A stretch of 64,000 bases of DNA from NCBI GenBank assembly GCA_963971575.1, contig OZ020620.1, positions 40,276,924-40,340,923 of the forward strand, given 5' to 3'. Each line of letters begins with the position of its first letter. Position 1 is the stretch's first letter. This DNA is from Liopterus haemorrhoidalis. Taxonomy: Eukaryota > Arthropoda > Insecta > Coleoptera > Dytiscidae. Shown here one piece after another: positions 54,558-64,000 of the stretch. The translations under genes and the position numbers were made by a program. Below the pieces are notes generated by a model. The model was not told the DNA's origin. It was given only the letters and a program-made list of their open reading frames with translations, and searched no databases.

Positions 54558-54620
54558 TGACGTCATACCCCAACTAAGTGTACTGCGTACAGCCTACCCA
54601 GTGTACAGCGTACAGCCTAC
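54558..54620 (+). promoter_or_regulatory. Possible upstream region of the THAP exon: CRE and tandem 20-mer
   Basis: A perfect CRE palindrome TGACGTCA (54558-54565) is followed by two near-identical 20-mers, GTGTACTGCGTACAGCCTAC at 54578 and the same with one change at 54601. This lies 140-200 bp upstream of the THAP start codon and is less AT-rich than its surroundings. A second CRE occurs at 56843. Function is inferred from position only. Confidence 0.35.
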
Positions 54621-54761
54621 ACTGAACCTGAACTTATTTGCTTGTATAACTTTTATAGGTTATGTAAAGTTAGAGTGATTTTAATTAAAATAAAGTTTAA
54701 TTCTATAAAAACAATTTATACATGTTTACCGAATTAAATTTTATATTAAAATATATAAAAT

Positions 54762-54983
54762 ATGGAAGATCCAGGCCCCAGTACTTCGAAACATAGTCGA
54801 AAATATTGTTTAGTATCGATGTGCACAAATAGTTCAATTAGAAATCCAAAAAAACAATTTATATCATTACCTGATAGCGAAGAACAACAGAAAAGGCGAA
54901 ATTTTTGGCTGAAAGCTATGAGGCGAAATAAAACCGATATTTCAGAAAAAAGTAAACTTTATGTATGTGATGACCATTTTAAT
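54762..54983 (+). CDS. THAP-domain protein, first exon
   Basis: 74 residues from ATG at 54762 to a splice donor AAT/GTGAGT at 54983-54984 (phase 0). C16 and C21, proline 37, W49 and the C69-X2-H72 pair (VCDDHF) form the C2CH THAP zinc finger, a sequence-specific DNA-binding domain. The start MEDPGPSTSK is a typical disordered lead. THAP domains occur in host regulators and in P and Kolobok transposases; the rest of the protein would decide. The reading runs on only six codons past the donor, supporting splicing. Downstream lie a Harbinger and hATs, and I found no convincing second exon, although TTTTTGTTTTGTTAG at about 56970 is a good acceptor-like site. Intact zinc ligands make a recently live gene or copy plausible. 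Confidence 0.65.
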
Positions 54984-55066
54984 GTGAGTACATATATTTT
55001 ATAAATTATTATAATAATAAATGCCTGAAAAATTGTTTAAAAACAAATACAAAACTCTCGAACAAT

Positions 55067-56142
55067 AGGTGTGTTCGATTTGCACATTTGCAGTTACTGT
55101 TTACTGCCGCGTTAAAAAAATCTGTTCGTTTGTTTCGCAGTAACTGCAAATCTGTTCGATTTGTCGTAATTTACTGCCAGATTATGACGCTACTGCGAAA
55201 AAGTTACAGCTGCTTCTTGCGGATTATTTGTTACGGCTGTGTTTGTTTACCTTTTTGAGTTGGTACTATAGATAAAGAATAAATGGTTGGTACTTTGTTT
55301 TTGACTTTTTGACAGGAATATGGCTAGCATATTTGTTTTGATATTTATACTATATTATTTGATGGCTAATGTCTTACAAATTCTTTTTTTGAATATCCTG
55401 GGACAATAGTTTCTACAAAATTTTTCAGTTTTTCTATCCTGGGGCATTTTGTAAACCTCGCAAATACAGTTCATAACTTCATCATCCGAACTCGAAAAAT
55501 CTAAATCTGAATCAGATGATTCTGGATTTGATAATATTTCAAGATCTATTAAATATATCTAATATTTTTCACCCTTTCGACCCTAGGCTGACCAGATTTT
55601 TTTCACAGGAAAAGAGTATACTAAAAAAAAGGTTACACTCCAAAAATTCAAATAATGAACAAAAAACAGAGGTCCTCATTCAAAAATACTAGTGACGAGC
55701 AAAAAAAAGGTCTTCACTCCCAAAATAGAAGTGATGAGCAAAAAAAAGGTCCTCACTTCTAAACTAGAAGTAATAAAAACAAGTAACAATCAAAAAAGAG
55801 TATATTCAGGTTTTTTTTATAAAAAGTAAGAGTATAGAAAATATTACTCAAAAAAGAGTATAATACTCTTAAAAATAGTACGTCTGGTCACCCTATTCGA
55901 CACACAAGATAATCTCCGAACCAAATCGTAAAAAGATTCTTAACCTGGAAAGTTATCTGACATCTGTCTGACATTTAACATTTACATCAGACGTACTTCT
56001 TATTCTTTACGTATAAACAAATCGAACAGAAAATTAAACTCGCTGTATGTTACCAGTTTTTAGTAGTAAACTGCTAACTGCTAACTGCGTTTTACTGCTA
56101 GCGTTTAGCAGTATAACGCGAAGGTGCAAATCGAACATACCT
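55067..56142 (-). mobile_element. PIF/Harbinger-like element with AAT target
   Basis: Ends AGGTGTGTTCGATTTGCAC and GTGCAAATCGAACATACCT; AAT on both sides (55064-55066, 56143-56145). CAGTTACTG/CAGTAAC motifs repeat in both subterminal zones. On the minus strand (about 55560-55365): SSDSDLDFSSSDDEV, then in another frame CPRIEKLKNFVETIVPGYSK and KEFVRH, which resembles the N-terminus of insect Harbinger nucleases. A hAT MITE is inserted at 55584-55895. Confidence 0.75.
55584..55895. mobile_element. hAT MITE, TAGGNTGACC group
   Basis: Ends TAGGCTGACCAGA and TCTGGTCACCCTA; flanks TTCGACCC (55576-55583) and TTCGACAC (55896-55903). Interior of four GAGCAAAAAAAAGGTC-type units and AAAAAGAGTATA repeats. 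Same element type as the fragment 37375-37663. Confidence 0.85.
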
Positions 56143-56164
56143 AATACAATATACACACGTAAAG

Positions 56165-56813
56165 GGTGACCAACCGTACTCTTTAAAGAGTACATGTACT
56201 CTTTTTGAGCAAATAAAATTATGTACTCTTACTTTTTCTAAAAATTCAATAAAAGTACTCTTTTTAAAAAAAATTGAAGAAATGAAGAATTTTCAAAATT
56301 GTCAGCTGATTCAAAATGGATTAATTATTTTGAATCAAATAACATCTTCAGAATTCCGAAAGATATGTTCATTTTTGTTTCGCGATTCCAGCGCACAACG
56401 CATATTCGGAAATGATTTTCAGCATGATGAAGAGTATTTGGACTGCTGAAAGAAACAGAGTCTTGCCAGAAACTTGATAAAAGAAAAATTTGTTAAAAGA
56501 TGTGAGAAGCAAAACCAAATATCTATGATTTTGCTGATCGTTTGTGAATAAATTACGTTTTGTTCGTCCTATAACATGTTTTGTAACATTTATATAGTTT
56601 ATTTTTGTTTATATTGTTTATTTTGATTTTTTAAATACACGTATTTATTATTTTAGCAATTTTATTATTTATTAAATATATAAATGACTATTGACGAAAA
56701 TGATAAGACGATAGTTAGTAGGTATGTAGGAATTGCTATATAAAATATGGGTACGATTTTATTTTTTTTCTAAGAAATGTACTCTTTTTGAGCTGGGCTG
56801 AGTTGGTAACCCT
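56165..56813 (+). mobile_element. hAT element with GAGTAC ends, copy 1
   Basis: Ends GGTGACCAACCGTACTC and GAGTTGGTAACCCT; ACGTAAAG flanks both sides (56157-56164, 56814-56821). TACTCTTT/AAAGAGTA repeats mark both ends. About 56385-56470 encodes a hAT tail (FAIPAHNAYSEMIF-like with SMMKS and NRVLPE in broken frames). A nearly full inverse copy lies at 59930-60655. Confidence 0.85.
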
Positions 56814-56821
56814 ACGTAAAG

Positions 56822-57511
56822 ATTATGTTTAGTCTGTATCTGTGACGTCAAACCCCAGCAGTCTCAGTGGTATTTACTCGGCCAACTTCGTGCCGTGTTC
56901 GACTTATTTCAAATTTTAATTAAAAAATTTGGCTATAATATTAATTAAAATGTGATTTTTGTTTTGTTAGGTGACAGAACTAACATTAACATATCAAAAA
57001 AATGTAGTAAGAAATATAAATTTTACGGGTATCCCCTATTACAGGAAGAAACATACCATTTGAAGAAAGAGTTGTGTTCTGGCGCCTGTAATTCAAAACT
57101 TTGAAACAAAAATTCTAATCAAGGCTGACACCAAAGCCCGTGTTGTAAACATAATAATTATCGCTGTAACTAATATCATATGCACTATTTGACACGCATC
57201 AGACCTTGACAGTGAGTGCATTCGCTATTCGCTTACATCACACAACATTTATAATCTAAACATACACATTTTATTCAATTTAATTGTTAATTATGCAGCT
57301 CGTGGTATGACTCTACTGATATTGAGCAAGATCAGTTTTATTTTTTTATTTTTCATTGACCTAAACATGCGTAGGTCTTTACTTGCTGTATAGATAAAAT
57401 ATTTATTTATATCAAATTTTATTTGCTTAAATTGATAAGCTCAAAGAGCGGAATAAGAATTTTCTAGAAAAAATTGCTGTTAGAAACAAATTCTGAAATT
57501 ATTTATTCGAT
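56822..57511. other. Intergenic; CRE and acceptor-like site
   Basis: A TGACGTCA box at 56843-56850 and a pyrimidine-rich TTTTTGTTTTGTTAG at about 56957-56971 could belong to the THAP locus; the phase-0 reading after it (VTELTLTYQKN...) has no THAP-protein resemblance. Confidence 0.35.
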
Positions 57512-57514
57512 TAA

Positions 57515-57773
57515 GGCCCGGTTTTTCCACCTTCAGATAAAGTTCTAGGTAACTATCTAACAGATAAGGTTATTTGTAACTTCATCTGCTGAGTAAATGT
57601 CATCCCTTCTTTCTATACAAATGTCTCTATCGGATAGTTATCTAACAGATAATGAGACTGACGTATTGGATTCACTGACTGGCATTGACATTTATTCAGC
57701 AGATGAAGTTATAAAAAACCTTATCTATCAGATAGTTACCTGGAACTTTATCTGAAGGTGGAAAGACCGGGCC
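57515..57773. mobile_element. 259-bp MITE with about 90-bp TIRs
   Basis: Starts GGCCCGGTTTTTCCACCTTC and ends with its near-perfect inverse ending CCGGGCC; TAA on both sides (57512-57514, 57774-57776). About 90 bp at each end pair, so the element is almost one palindrome. The 3-bp target fits PIF/Harbinger. Confidence 0.85.
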
Positions 57774-57890
57774 TAACTGATTTATTATTAATAATTGCAA
57801 TTGGATTTGTCAGATTTTGACAAGCGTCGATTGACCTCACAGTTCAAGCTCGAAGAGAACCACAGGTGCCAGAAGAATAACACACGGCTG

Positions 57891-58093
57891 CAGGCGCGCA
57901 CCCAGGAATATTTCTTGGGGGGGAGGGGTTAGAAGATAAAATTATTATATAAGCTAAAAAATAATTATGACCTAAAAAAGAACGTCGTCAATTTCAAAAT
58001 ATAAGTAATGACTAAAAAAAAAGCTCTAAAATTCAAATGTATTCCTTAAAAACATTAAAAGCACGTGTTTATGAGCCCCTGGGTGCCCGCCTG
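57891..58093. mobile_element. hAT-like MITE (CAGGCG ends)
   Basis: CAGGCGCGCACCCAGG and CCTGGGTGCCCGCCTG are inverses with one mismatch. Octamers CACGGCTG and AACTGGTG match at only five of eight positions, so the target copy is weak. Interior has a G run and CTAAAAAA units. Confidence 0.6.
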
Positions 58094-58905
58094 AACTGGT
58101 GCACCCCAAATTTTGGCTCTATTTGGTCACGGAAATGCTAAATTCATCGCAACAACTTGAAATGGCGCCCTTGTGCGGCATAAACCTTGCAGTTAGTTCT
58201 TGCATCTGAAAACTTCTAACTAGTAACGTTTTTAAGTTATACGTGATTTTTGAAAATTCAACTATTTCGTTGCTATTTTATGTCAATAACATCATAATTC
58301 TTCGTCGGAGACCAAAATAAATGCCATGCACTTCTAAAACATGTCTCATACATATAAATTTATTAAAATACTAGTGCCCGTTGTATCTCCCATCTTTTAT
58401 CTCTCCCTCTGCCTCTCTGCTTACTGTGCCTATCACGCACTGTTTATAGGGTGCCTGAGTGTTTTTTAGTTTGTTTATAAAAATTTTGAGGCCAAAAAAA
58501 AATTCCTTCAGCCTAAGGAATGATTTTCTGAACACATGGTGCAAACCAGACTTTCGTGCAATAATTAGGAAGAGAGCTTTTAGCATTTTTTTTTTTTTTT
58601 TAGGGATTTATTTGCATATTTTTTTTTACGTTTTCGCTTGATATTGATAAAAAAATTTAACAAATTTGACTTAATCTAACCCTTAAAATACAATTTCTTT
58701 TTAATCAAATGAACACGAAAATTTCCTTAAGCCAACTCTTAAAATACATTTTTTTTATTTATTCTAATTCCCACCAAAATGTACTTAATCAAACCATTAA
58801 AATATTATTTTTTTTTTCAAAAGAACACGCAATTTAATTTATGCCAACTAGTAAAATAATTATTTTTTATTTTAAACAAAAGAAGATTCTAGCTCTTATA
58901 GTTAT
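58094..58905. other. AT-rich region, nothing recognised
   Basis: Repeated AAAATAC(A)ATTTTTTTTT phrases near 58685-58815 indicate a weak about 65-bp tandem pattern. No gene. Confidence 0.4.
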
Positions 58906-59098
58906 GGCCCCAGTTGTCAAAAGCCCCCATTGTGAACGGCACGAATTGTCCATCGCCCCAGTTGTTAATGGCCCCAGTTGTGCAAAGCCCCAATTGTTTA
59001 CGGCCCGAATTGTCCATCGCCCCAGTTGTTAATTGCCCCAGTTGTGAAAAGCCCCAATTGTGAACGGCCCGAATTGTCTTACGGCCCCAGTTGTCATG
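58906..59098. repeat. 16-bp minisatellite with higher-order structure
   Basis: Twelve units of about 16 bp, consensus GCCCCAGTTGTNNANN, in a repeating order of four variants (AGTTGTTAAT, AGTTGTGAAAA, AATTGTGAACG, GAATTGTCCATC), that is a 64-bp higher-order unit three times. The plus strand is open across it (PVV, SPHC, APVVNGPSC) but a 16-bp period shifts frame each unit; I treat the frame as spurious. Confidence 0.9.
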
Positions 59099-59834
59099 GA
59101 ACCGATTAAAACAAATACGTCGGAATAGGCCGAGAAAAAAATCACGTATGTCTTTGAATAAATTTGTACGTTAGAACTACTCACATATTTTTGACACTCA
59201 GAGCTATTGAACAAATTTAAATTTGGCTTTAAAGAGTTTTTCTTAAAAATAAATCTTTTTTTAATCGCACAATACGTACATACATACACACGCCAGCATT
59301 AAATAAACAATATCTAAACAACATGTGAAAAAAATCGTCTTTTTTTATAACTTAATTAAACTTAAAGCGGTTGAAAGAATTAATAATTATAATTCATATA
59401 ATTTGCAACGGTGACTAAATGCGTCATTAATAAATACTTTAAACAAGTCTGACGAGTATAATCGACTTTTTCCATGGATCGGCAGAGCAACAGGTCTTTT
59501 GAAATGTGAATTTTGGTAATTGCTTTACTTTCAAGGGCCGAATTATCTGCTTTCACTTTCTTTTAAAAAATTCGATACACATTCGCTACACACCTTTTTA
59601 GATATTTTAAAAATGTCAGATCAGAATTAAGAATTTTATAATAATGCTTAAACAATTATAATATTATGTGGTAAGATTAAATAAAACCAATTTATTATAT
59701 ACGTATACCTATTGGCTGCTTGGCTCTCGAAAACAAGTAATTGTAACTGTTTTAACCTTTTTAATTATTAATGGATCTAGTAGGGATCTAAATGTAATAA
59801 TAATAATATAACTCTCTCAAGGAGTAGGGAAAGA
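59099..59834. other. AT-rich region, nothing recognised
   Basis: A short TAATAATAATAAT run at about 59793-59806 may be a LINE tail. No gene. Confidence 0.35.
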
Positions 59835-60936
59835 GGTCCAAGTATTTAAATGGATCTCTTGTCCGAGCTTATAAAGCTGTATCTAGGGTATAAAGTTAAG
59901 CTTGTAGTCCTGATAGTTGGTGCTTTGGGTAGGGTTACCAACTCAGCCCAGCTCAAAAAGAGTACATTTCTTAGAAAAAAAAAAAAAAATCGTACCCATA
60001 TTTTATATAGCAATTCCTACATACCTACTAACTATCGTCTTATCATTTTCGTCAATAGTCATTTATATATTTAATAAATAATAAAATTGCTAAGATAATA
60101 AATACGTGTATTTAAAAAATCAAAATAAACAATATAAACAAAAAAAAAAACTATATAAATATTACAAAACATGTTATAGGACGAACAAAACGTAATTTAT
60201 TCACAAACGATCAGCAAAATCATAGATATTTGGTTTTGCTTCTCACATCTTTTAACAAATTTTTATTGTCCACACAATATTTAAAAAATTGTTCACAATT
60301 AAAATTTTTAAAATTAAATTGTACTATCAGTAAGTTTTTTACTGTTTCTGGCAAGACTCTGTTTCTTTCAGCAGTTCAAATACTCTTCATCATGCTGAAA
60401 ATCATTTCCGAATATGCGTTGTGCGCTGGAATCGCGAAACAAAAATGAACATATCTTTCGGAATTCTGAAGATGTTGTTTGATTCAAAATAATTAATCCA
60501 TTTTGAATCAGCTGACAATTTTGAAAATTCTTCATTTCTTCAATTTTTTTAAAAAAGAGTACTTTTATTGAATTTTTAGAAAAAGTAAGAGTACATAATT
60601 TTATTTGCTCAAAAAGAGTACATGTACTCTTTAAAGAGTACGGTTGGTCACCCTAACTTTGGGTGGTATGAAAGCCTCCTACAGAAGAGAAATTGAGTCC
60701 ATTCCGGCCTGAAGATCTTCTGTCACCTCTTTGATCTGCAGGATGCAGAAATCAGTGTTGCTTGGGGTCACTCCACATTGTGCGGGCATTGGATTTGGAG
60801 TAATCGCCAGGGTTTGGGATGAAGTTGTGTGTATTTAGCTCCATTAGAGTCTAGTACGCCGTGGCTCAAAAAGTTACTGAAGTTTGCGATTAGTGGACGC
60901 TTGTCAAGATTTGAGATACCTCAAATAATAATAATC
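59835..60936 (+). pseudogene. LINE C-terminal remnant cut by a hAT
   Basis: Block 1 (to 59929): LLSELIKLYLGYKVKLVVLI then VGALG. Block 2 (from 60656): GGMKASYRREIESIPA, stop, RMQKSVLLGVTPHCAGIGFG. V(K)LVVLIVGALGG...L..IPA....R.MQKAVLLG is the end of an R2/R4-like LINE polyprotein. It then runs into a UTR with ATCGCCAGGGTTTGGGATGA and ends in CAAATAATAATAATC. The joining of the blocks across 59930-60655 confirms the hAT borders. Confidence 0.7.
59930..60655 (-). mobile_element. hAT element with GAGTAC ends, copy 2 (inverse)
   Basis: Ends TAGGGTTACCAACTC and GTACGGTTGGTCACCCTA; flanks GCTTTGGG (59922-59929) and ACTTTGGG (60656-60663). Inverse of 56165-56813 over its whole length with high identity; it has about 70 bp more sequence (KNLLIV.FNF-like segment at about 60260-60340). 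The minus strand carries the hAT tail (AIPAHNAYSEMIFSMMKS). Confidence 0.9.
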
Positions 60937-61744
60937 AGTCAAAACTATCCCAATTTTTGAGTAAAAGCCTCCTCCATAATTGATTTATTAAATAATAATA
61001 AACCAGGTCTAAATGTACTTTGTACCTATTATTTAGGTCTAAAATAAATATTTTGAAATATTATTTTAATTTTGTTTTTAGTTTCACACCTTTCGTAACT
61101 CCAAAAATAACAATTATTTTTTGATGTTTCTCAACAATAATTAATTATAAATCTCCACCCAATTTTAAACCAAGACATTTACAAATGTGTCTCCACCCAA
61201 CAAATCTTTAAAACTCAACACAAAACCAAATAATCTAAAATTAACAAGAAACAAATCAATTCATCGTATGTCAGACATAAGAGGAGGTACATCTATTCTT
61301 GCATTCGAGAAAACGGCACGGCGAGGCCTTCACAGCGAGAACTGCAAGCAACGGTGAGTGCATCGGTACGGTGCGGTAGCGATGCAGTTGCAAGGTGACG
61401 TCATCTCGACCAAAGTGCAGCAAAACTATCAGGATCACAGGAGTTGAAGGTATACTAAAATGCATTCGCTTGCAACATAGTTTGTTCAACGGGTATTGAT
61501 GATTATAACTATGTACTAAGCACAGGGCCAGTCATTTTTACATCGGGGCCCGGTGTAACAACTTTTTTAGGATTCCTCATAAAAAATTTATTGCGATAAT
61601 TTTTATGTTGAGTTAATAAAATTTTAATAACATAAATATACACGTAAATAAAATGTGTGTTTTTTTTTTTAGAGGCGGAGAACTTTAAATTGAAATAAAA
61701 CACAGAAAAATGTTTTTAATATCCATGAAATTGGCTTTATTTCA
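60937..61744. other. Intergenic, nothing recognised
   Basis: A less AT-rich patch at 61285-61400 (CGAGAAAACGGCACGGCGAG) has no frame or structure I can name. Confidence 0.35.
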
Positions 61745-62399
61745 AAGATAATTGTTTGACATTAACGTTTGAATATGATTTCGGGCTAGGGTTACCAAAT
61801 GTCTATCGTGACAGAGTAGGATATATCGACTAAAAATAGTAGTTTGGTAGAACACAGTAGGACAGTTTTTTTTTAAAATTTTTTATTATGTTACGAAATA
61901 TTTAGATATCTGAAAAATAAGGTCAAATCCCATAACAAGGCCTTTTTTTCAGAATAAGGCATTTTTTTCATAATGAGGCCTTTTTTAAAATTTGTTTAAT
62001 AATATTATAAAAACATTTTATTATAGATTATATATTATTAAACAAATTTTCAAAAAGGCTTCATTATAAAAAAAAGGCCTTATTATGGGATCCAACCCTA
62101 TTAATTATCGTTTAATTTTTGAAATAAAATTATAAAATAAATTACAGGTCATTTTTATAAATTTCTTAATAACATATAATTAACAAGAAACAATCAATAA
62201 ATAATAAGTAATACTACTAATATGAAAATTTAATTATATATTTATTGGTTCACATCTTTCTTTATATTTAATAAAATCACATTTTAGAAATAAAAATATA
62301 AAATAAATCATAGGACATTTTTTTAAATTTTCTTTATATATAATTAATAAGAAACAACCAATAAATAATTAACAATCAAATTTAAATATATATATAAAT

Positions 62400-62475
<76 letters not shown>
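62400..62475. repeat. AT microsatellite
   Basis: About 38 AT units. A second AT tract lies at 62912-62957. The two border a segment that holds hammerhead-like motif 3 and a 28-bp hairpin (TTTAAAATGGC near 62795 with GCCATTTTAAA at 62884). Confidence 0.9.
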
Positions 62476-62478
<3 letters not shown>

Positions 62479-62540
62479 AGAAATAATAGTTCTTATTTAC
62501 TCGTCAAATTATATTAAAAAATATTATTACAAAATAATAA

Positions 62541-62589
62541 TTTTATGAGACGTTTCGACTGGGACATCCAGTCATCTTCAGTCTATAAA
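62541..62589 (-). ncRNA. Hammerhead-ribozyme-like motif 3
   Basis: Minus order: stem I strand TTTATAGA; core CTGAAGA (fits CTGANGA); one T; stem II GACTGG paired with CCAGTC across ATGTC; GAAA; then CGTC; stem I return TCATAAA, which pairs with TTTATAGA apart from one bulged A. GTC precedes the predicted scissile bond between 62549 and 62548. Stem III has no loop of its own: AACGTC contains self-complementary ACGT, so two molecules could share it. This is the arrangement of the dimer-forming small hammerheads linked to Penelope-like elements. The extra base before stem II is shared with motif 1. Confidence 0.65.
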
Positions 62590-62906
62590 TAAAAAATATA
62601 CAATTTTACAAAATTTTATAAATCAGTCTTCAAAAAAAATAATATAAATAAAATGTGAAAAACACTTAAAAATCACGTTAAAAAACATTAAAGAATTATA
62701 GATGATTAAAACAAAGTATTAAAATAATAAATAATAATAAATAAATGAATAAAAGTTAAAAAAGTTAAAAAATTTAAAAAAATTTAAAAAATTTTAAAAT
62801 GGCAATTGTACTTGTTTGGAATCTTTTCTAATGGTAATTTATATGAAAAAATTTTTTTATTTCTCTCACAAAATGGTGCTAGGCGCCATTTTAAAATTTT
62901 TTAAAT

Positions 62907-62960
<54 letters not shown>

Positions 62961-64000
62961 TAATAAAAAATATAATTAAATATGTTTATTGGTTGACGTT
63001 CACATTTTCTTTTTTTTTTTTTTAATAAAATCATATTTTTTAGATGTATCTGCTTTTTTTTAATAAAGCTTTATCCTTAATGACATCATAGAAAAATTCT
63101 AAACATGTTTTATTTTTATAATTAAATTTCACGAACATTAAATTTTTAACTGTATCAATTGACAATCGATATCGCTCGTCTGACCATTATGCTTCCATTA
63201 AACTAAAAATTCTTTCTACAACAGCATTATGCGCTGAAATAGCAAACATAAACTGGAATATTACTAAAATTTCGGAAAATTATTCCTCGTGTTTTACACT
63301 TTGAAAAAAATGTAACCACTTATCATTAACTGTTTTGGCATTTAAATTTAAGGCGTCTTCAAAAGTAAAAATACTATAAAGTAGGACATTTTTTAACAGT
63401 TAGTAGGACGTAGGACAAGGAGGTAAATTGTAGGACATGTCCTACTAAAGTAGGACGGTTGGTAATCCTATTTCGGGCATGTGGCCGCCGCGGCTGGCGC
63501 GTAGATGGCGTAATCTGGAGGTCCAATCTTCACACACTCTTCGCAGTAAATCAGGCTGTATTTCGGCAATATCGCGTCGAATGTTGGCTTCCAAGTGCTC
63601 AATTGTTTATCGGTGTAGACATGCGATCATTGCTCCAAATGCGGCAATTCTGTTTTGTAAAAAGTGTGCTTCATCACTGAACAAAATTTTCAAATGAAAT
63701 TGTGGATCAATGGCAATGTTTCCTTCGACCCATTCACCAAATGTACGGCGCGAACGATGATCGTGTGGCTTCAATTCCTGCACAAGTTTAATCTTGTAAG
63801 CACGTAAACCAAGATCTTTACGGAAAAATTTCCTTAAAGTGGATGGGCACAAGTTTAATTGTTGAGCACGATGACGAACTGAAACATTTAGATCATCATC
63901 AACACTACACTGCACAACAGCAGAAAACAAAAGAGGATTGAATGGCAAAGAAGGATGTGACAGAAAAATATACCTGTACACCAGTAGAACGAGCTCGCAA

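Larger units (their letters stand above)
61787..63470 (-). mobile_element. hAT element inserted in the transposase stop region
   Basis: Ends TAGGGTTACCAAATGTC and ACGGTTGGTAATCCTA; exact octamers TTTCGGGC at 61779-61786 and 63471-63478. GTAGGAC motifs repeat at both ends. The minus strand at about 63260-63120 reads FAISAHNAVVERIFSLMEA, stop, WSDERYRLSIDTVKNLMFV, a hAT dimerisation tail. The centre holds AT microsatellites and a hammerhead-like motif. Confidence 0.9.
61745..63981 (-). pseudogene. Tc1/mariner transposase, internally deleted and cut by a hAT
   Basis: The minus strand from the window edge: NVSVRHRAQQLNLCPSTLRK, KDLGLRAYKIKLVQELKPHD, FGEWVEGNIAIDP and KILFSDEAHF (first catalytic aspartate), then QNCRIWSND in a shifted frame, then a jump to TIEHLEANIRRDIAEIQPDL and RLRHLRASRGGHMPE. 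After the hAT (61787-63470) the last residues IIFKR and stop are at about 61778-61745. This is the insect family with RH.AQQLNL, SDEAHF.LNG and a RGGHM.EIIFK end. The second and third catalytic residues are deleted. The N-terminus lies beyond the window. Confidence 0.85.

Noticed and set aside
58841..59032. Secreted repeat peptide (PVV, SPHC, APVVNGPSC)
   Set aside because: The 16-bp repeat unit is not a multiple of three, so the apparent protein repeat is a by-product; no signal peptide or intron context.
62816..63025. YIYI-repeat membrane-like peptide
   Set aside because: Encoded by an AT microsatellite.
63459..63697. Plus-strand open frames at the right edge
   Set aside because: They are antisense shadows of the Tc1/mariner C-terminus on the minus strand.
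1..64000. CRISPR arrays, prophage, bacterial operons or rRNA
   Set aside because: No regularly spaced direct repeats with unique spacers, no Shine-Dalgarno-led gene runs, and no rRNA motifs; composition and elements are those of an insect nuclear genome.

Overview
This is an AT-rich nuclear window from an arthropod, most likely an insect. The evidence is the transposon mix (irritans-like mariner, Tc1, piggyBac, several hAT clades, PIF/Harbinger, Helentron-type elements with a GTCT core), a THAP-domain exon with an insect-like splice donor, and a tRNA-derived SINE. Species and order cannot be told from the sequence. No bacterial operon, CRISPR array, rRNA or intact long gene is present. Nearly every protein-like stretch is a decayed piece of a transposase or reverse transcriptase. 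Two places look like possible host exons: a TATA/Inr-driven 34-nt first coding exon at 33193-33226, and a THAP zinc-finger first exon at 54762-54983.

Layout. 1-4.4 kb: hAT ends and a Helentron-type element (family B) that carries a tRNA-like module. 4.4-7.0 kb: a mariner broken by a Helentron-type element (family A) and by a hAT that is itself broken by a pogo-like MITE. 7.7-9.1 kb: Helentron-like fragment, piggyBac-type MITE, SINE with 11-bp target duplications. 9.66-11.06 kb: a fold-back element with a hammerhead-ribozyme-like motif near its end. 11.2-16.5 kb: LINE remnants and a hAT with perfect target duplications that holds Helentron A copy 2. 17-25 kb: Tc1, Tigger, mariner and piggyBac debris. 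25-32 kb: MITEs, a 334-bp tandem duplication, a large inverted repeat, a hAT, and a Tc1/IS630-like gene cut by Helentron A copy 4. 33-38 kb: possible gene start, second mariner copy with a nested pogo-like element, Helentron B copy 2, LINE tail. 38-54 kb: many TIR elements and a third Helentron B. 54.5-57 kb: THAP exon followed by a Harbinger and hATs. 57-64 kb: MITEs, a 16-bp tandem array, a LINE C-terminus cut by a hAT, and a Tc1/mariner gene cut by another hAT that contains a second hammerhead-like motif.

The window reads as a layered record of insertions rather than a set of cooperating genes. The strongest observations are: (1) two good and two decayed hammerhead-like motifs of the diminished-stem-III type; (2) Helentron-type families defined by subterminal inverted repeats, a GTCT microsatellite and a 3' hairpin, with an empty site for one insertion present in the same window; (3) two mariner copies that share a hAT at the identical site; (4) at least six hAT-like elements sharing TAGGGTNACCA-type ends and subterminal repeats. 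All calls come from reading the sequence by eye; no database search or folding program was run.
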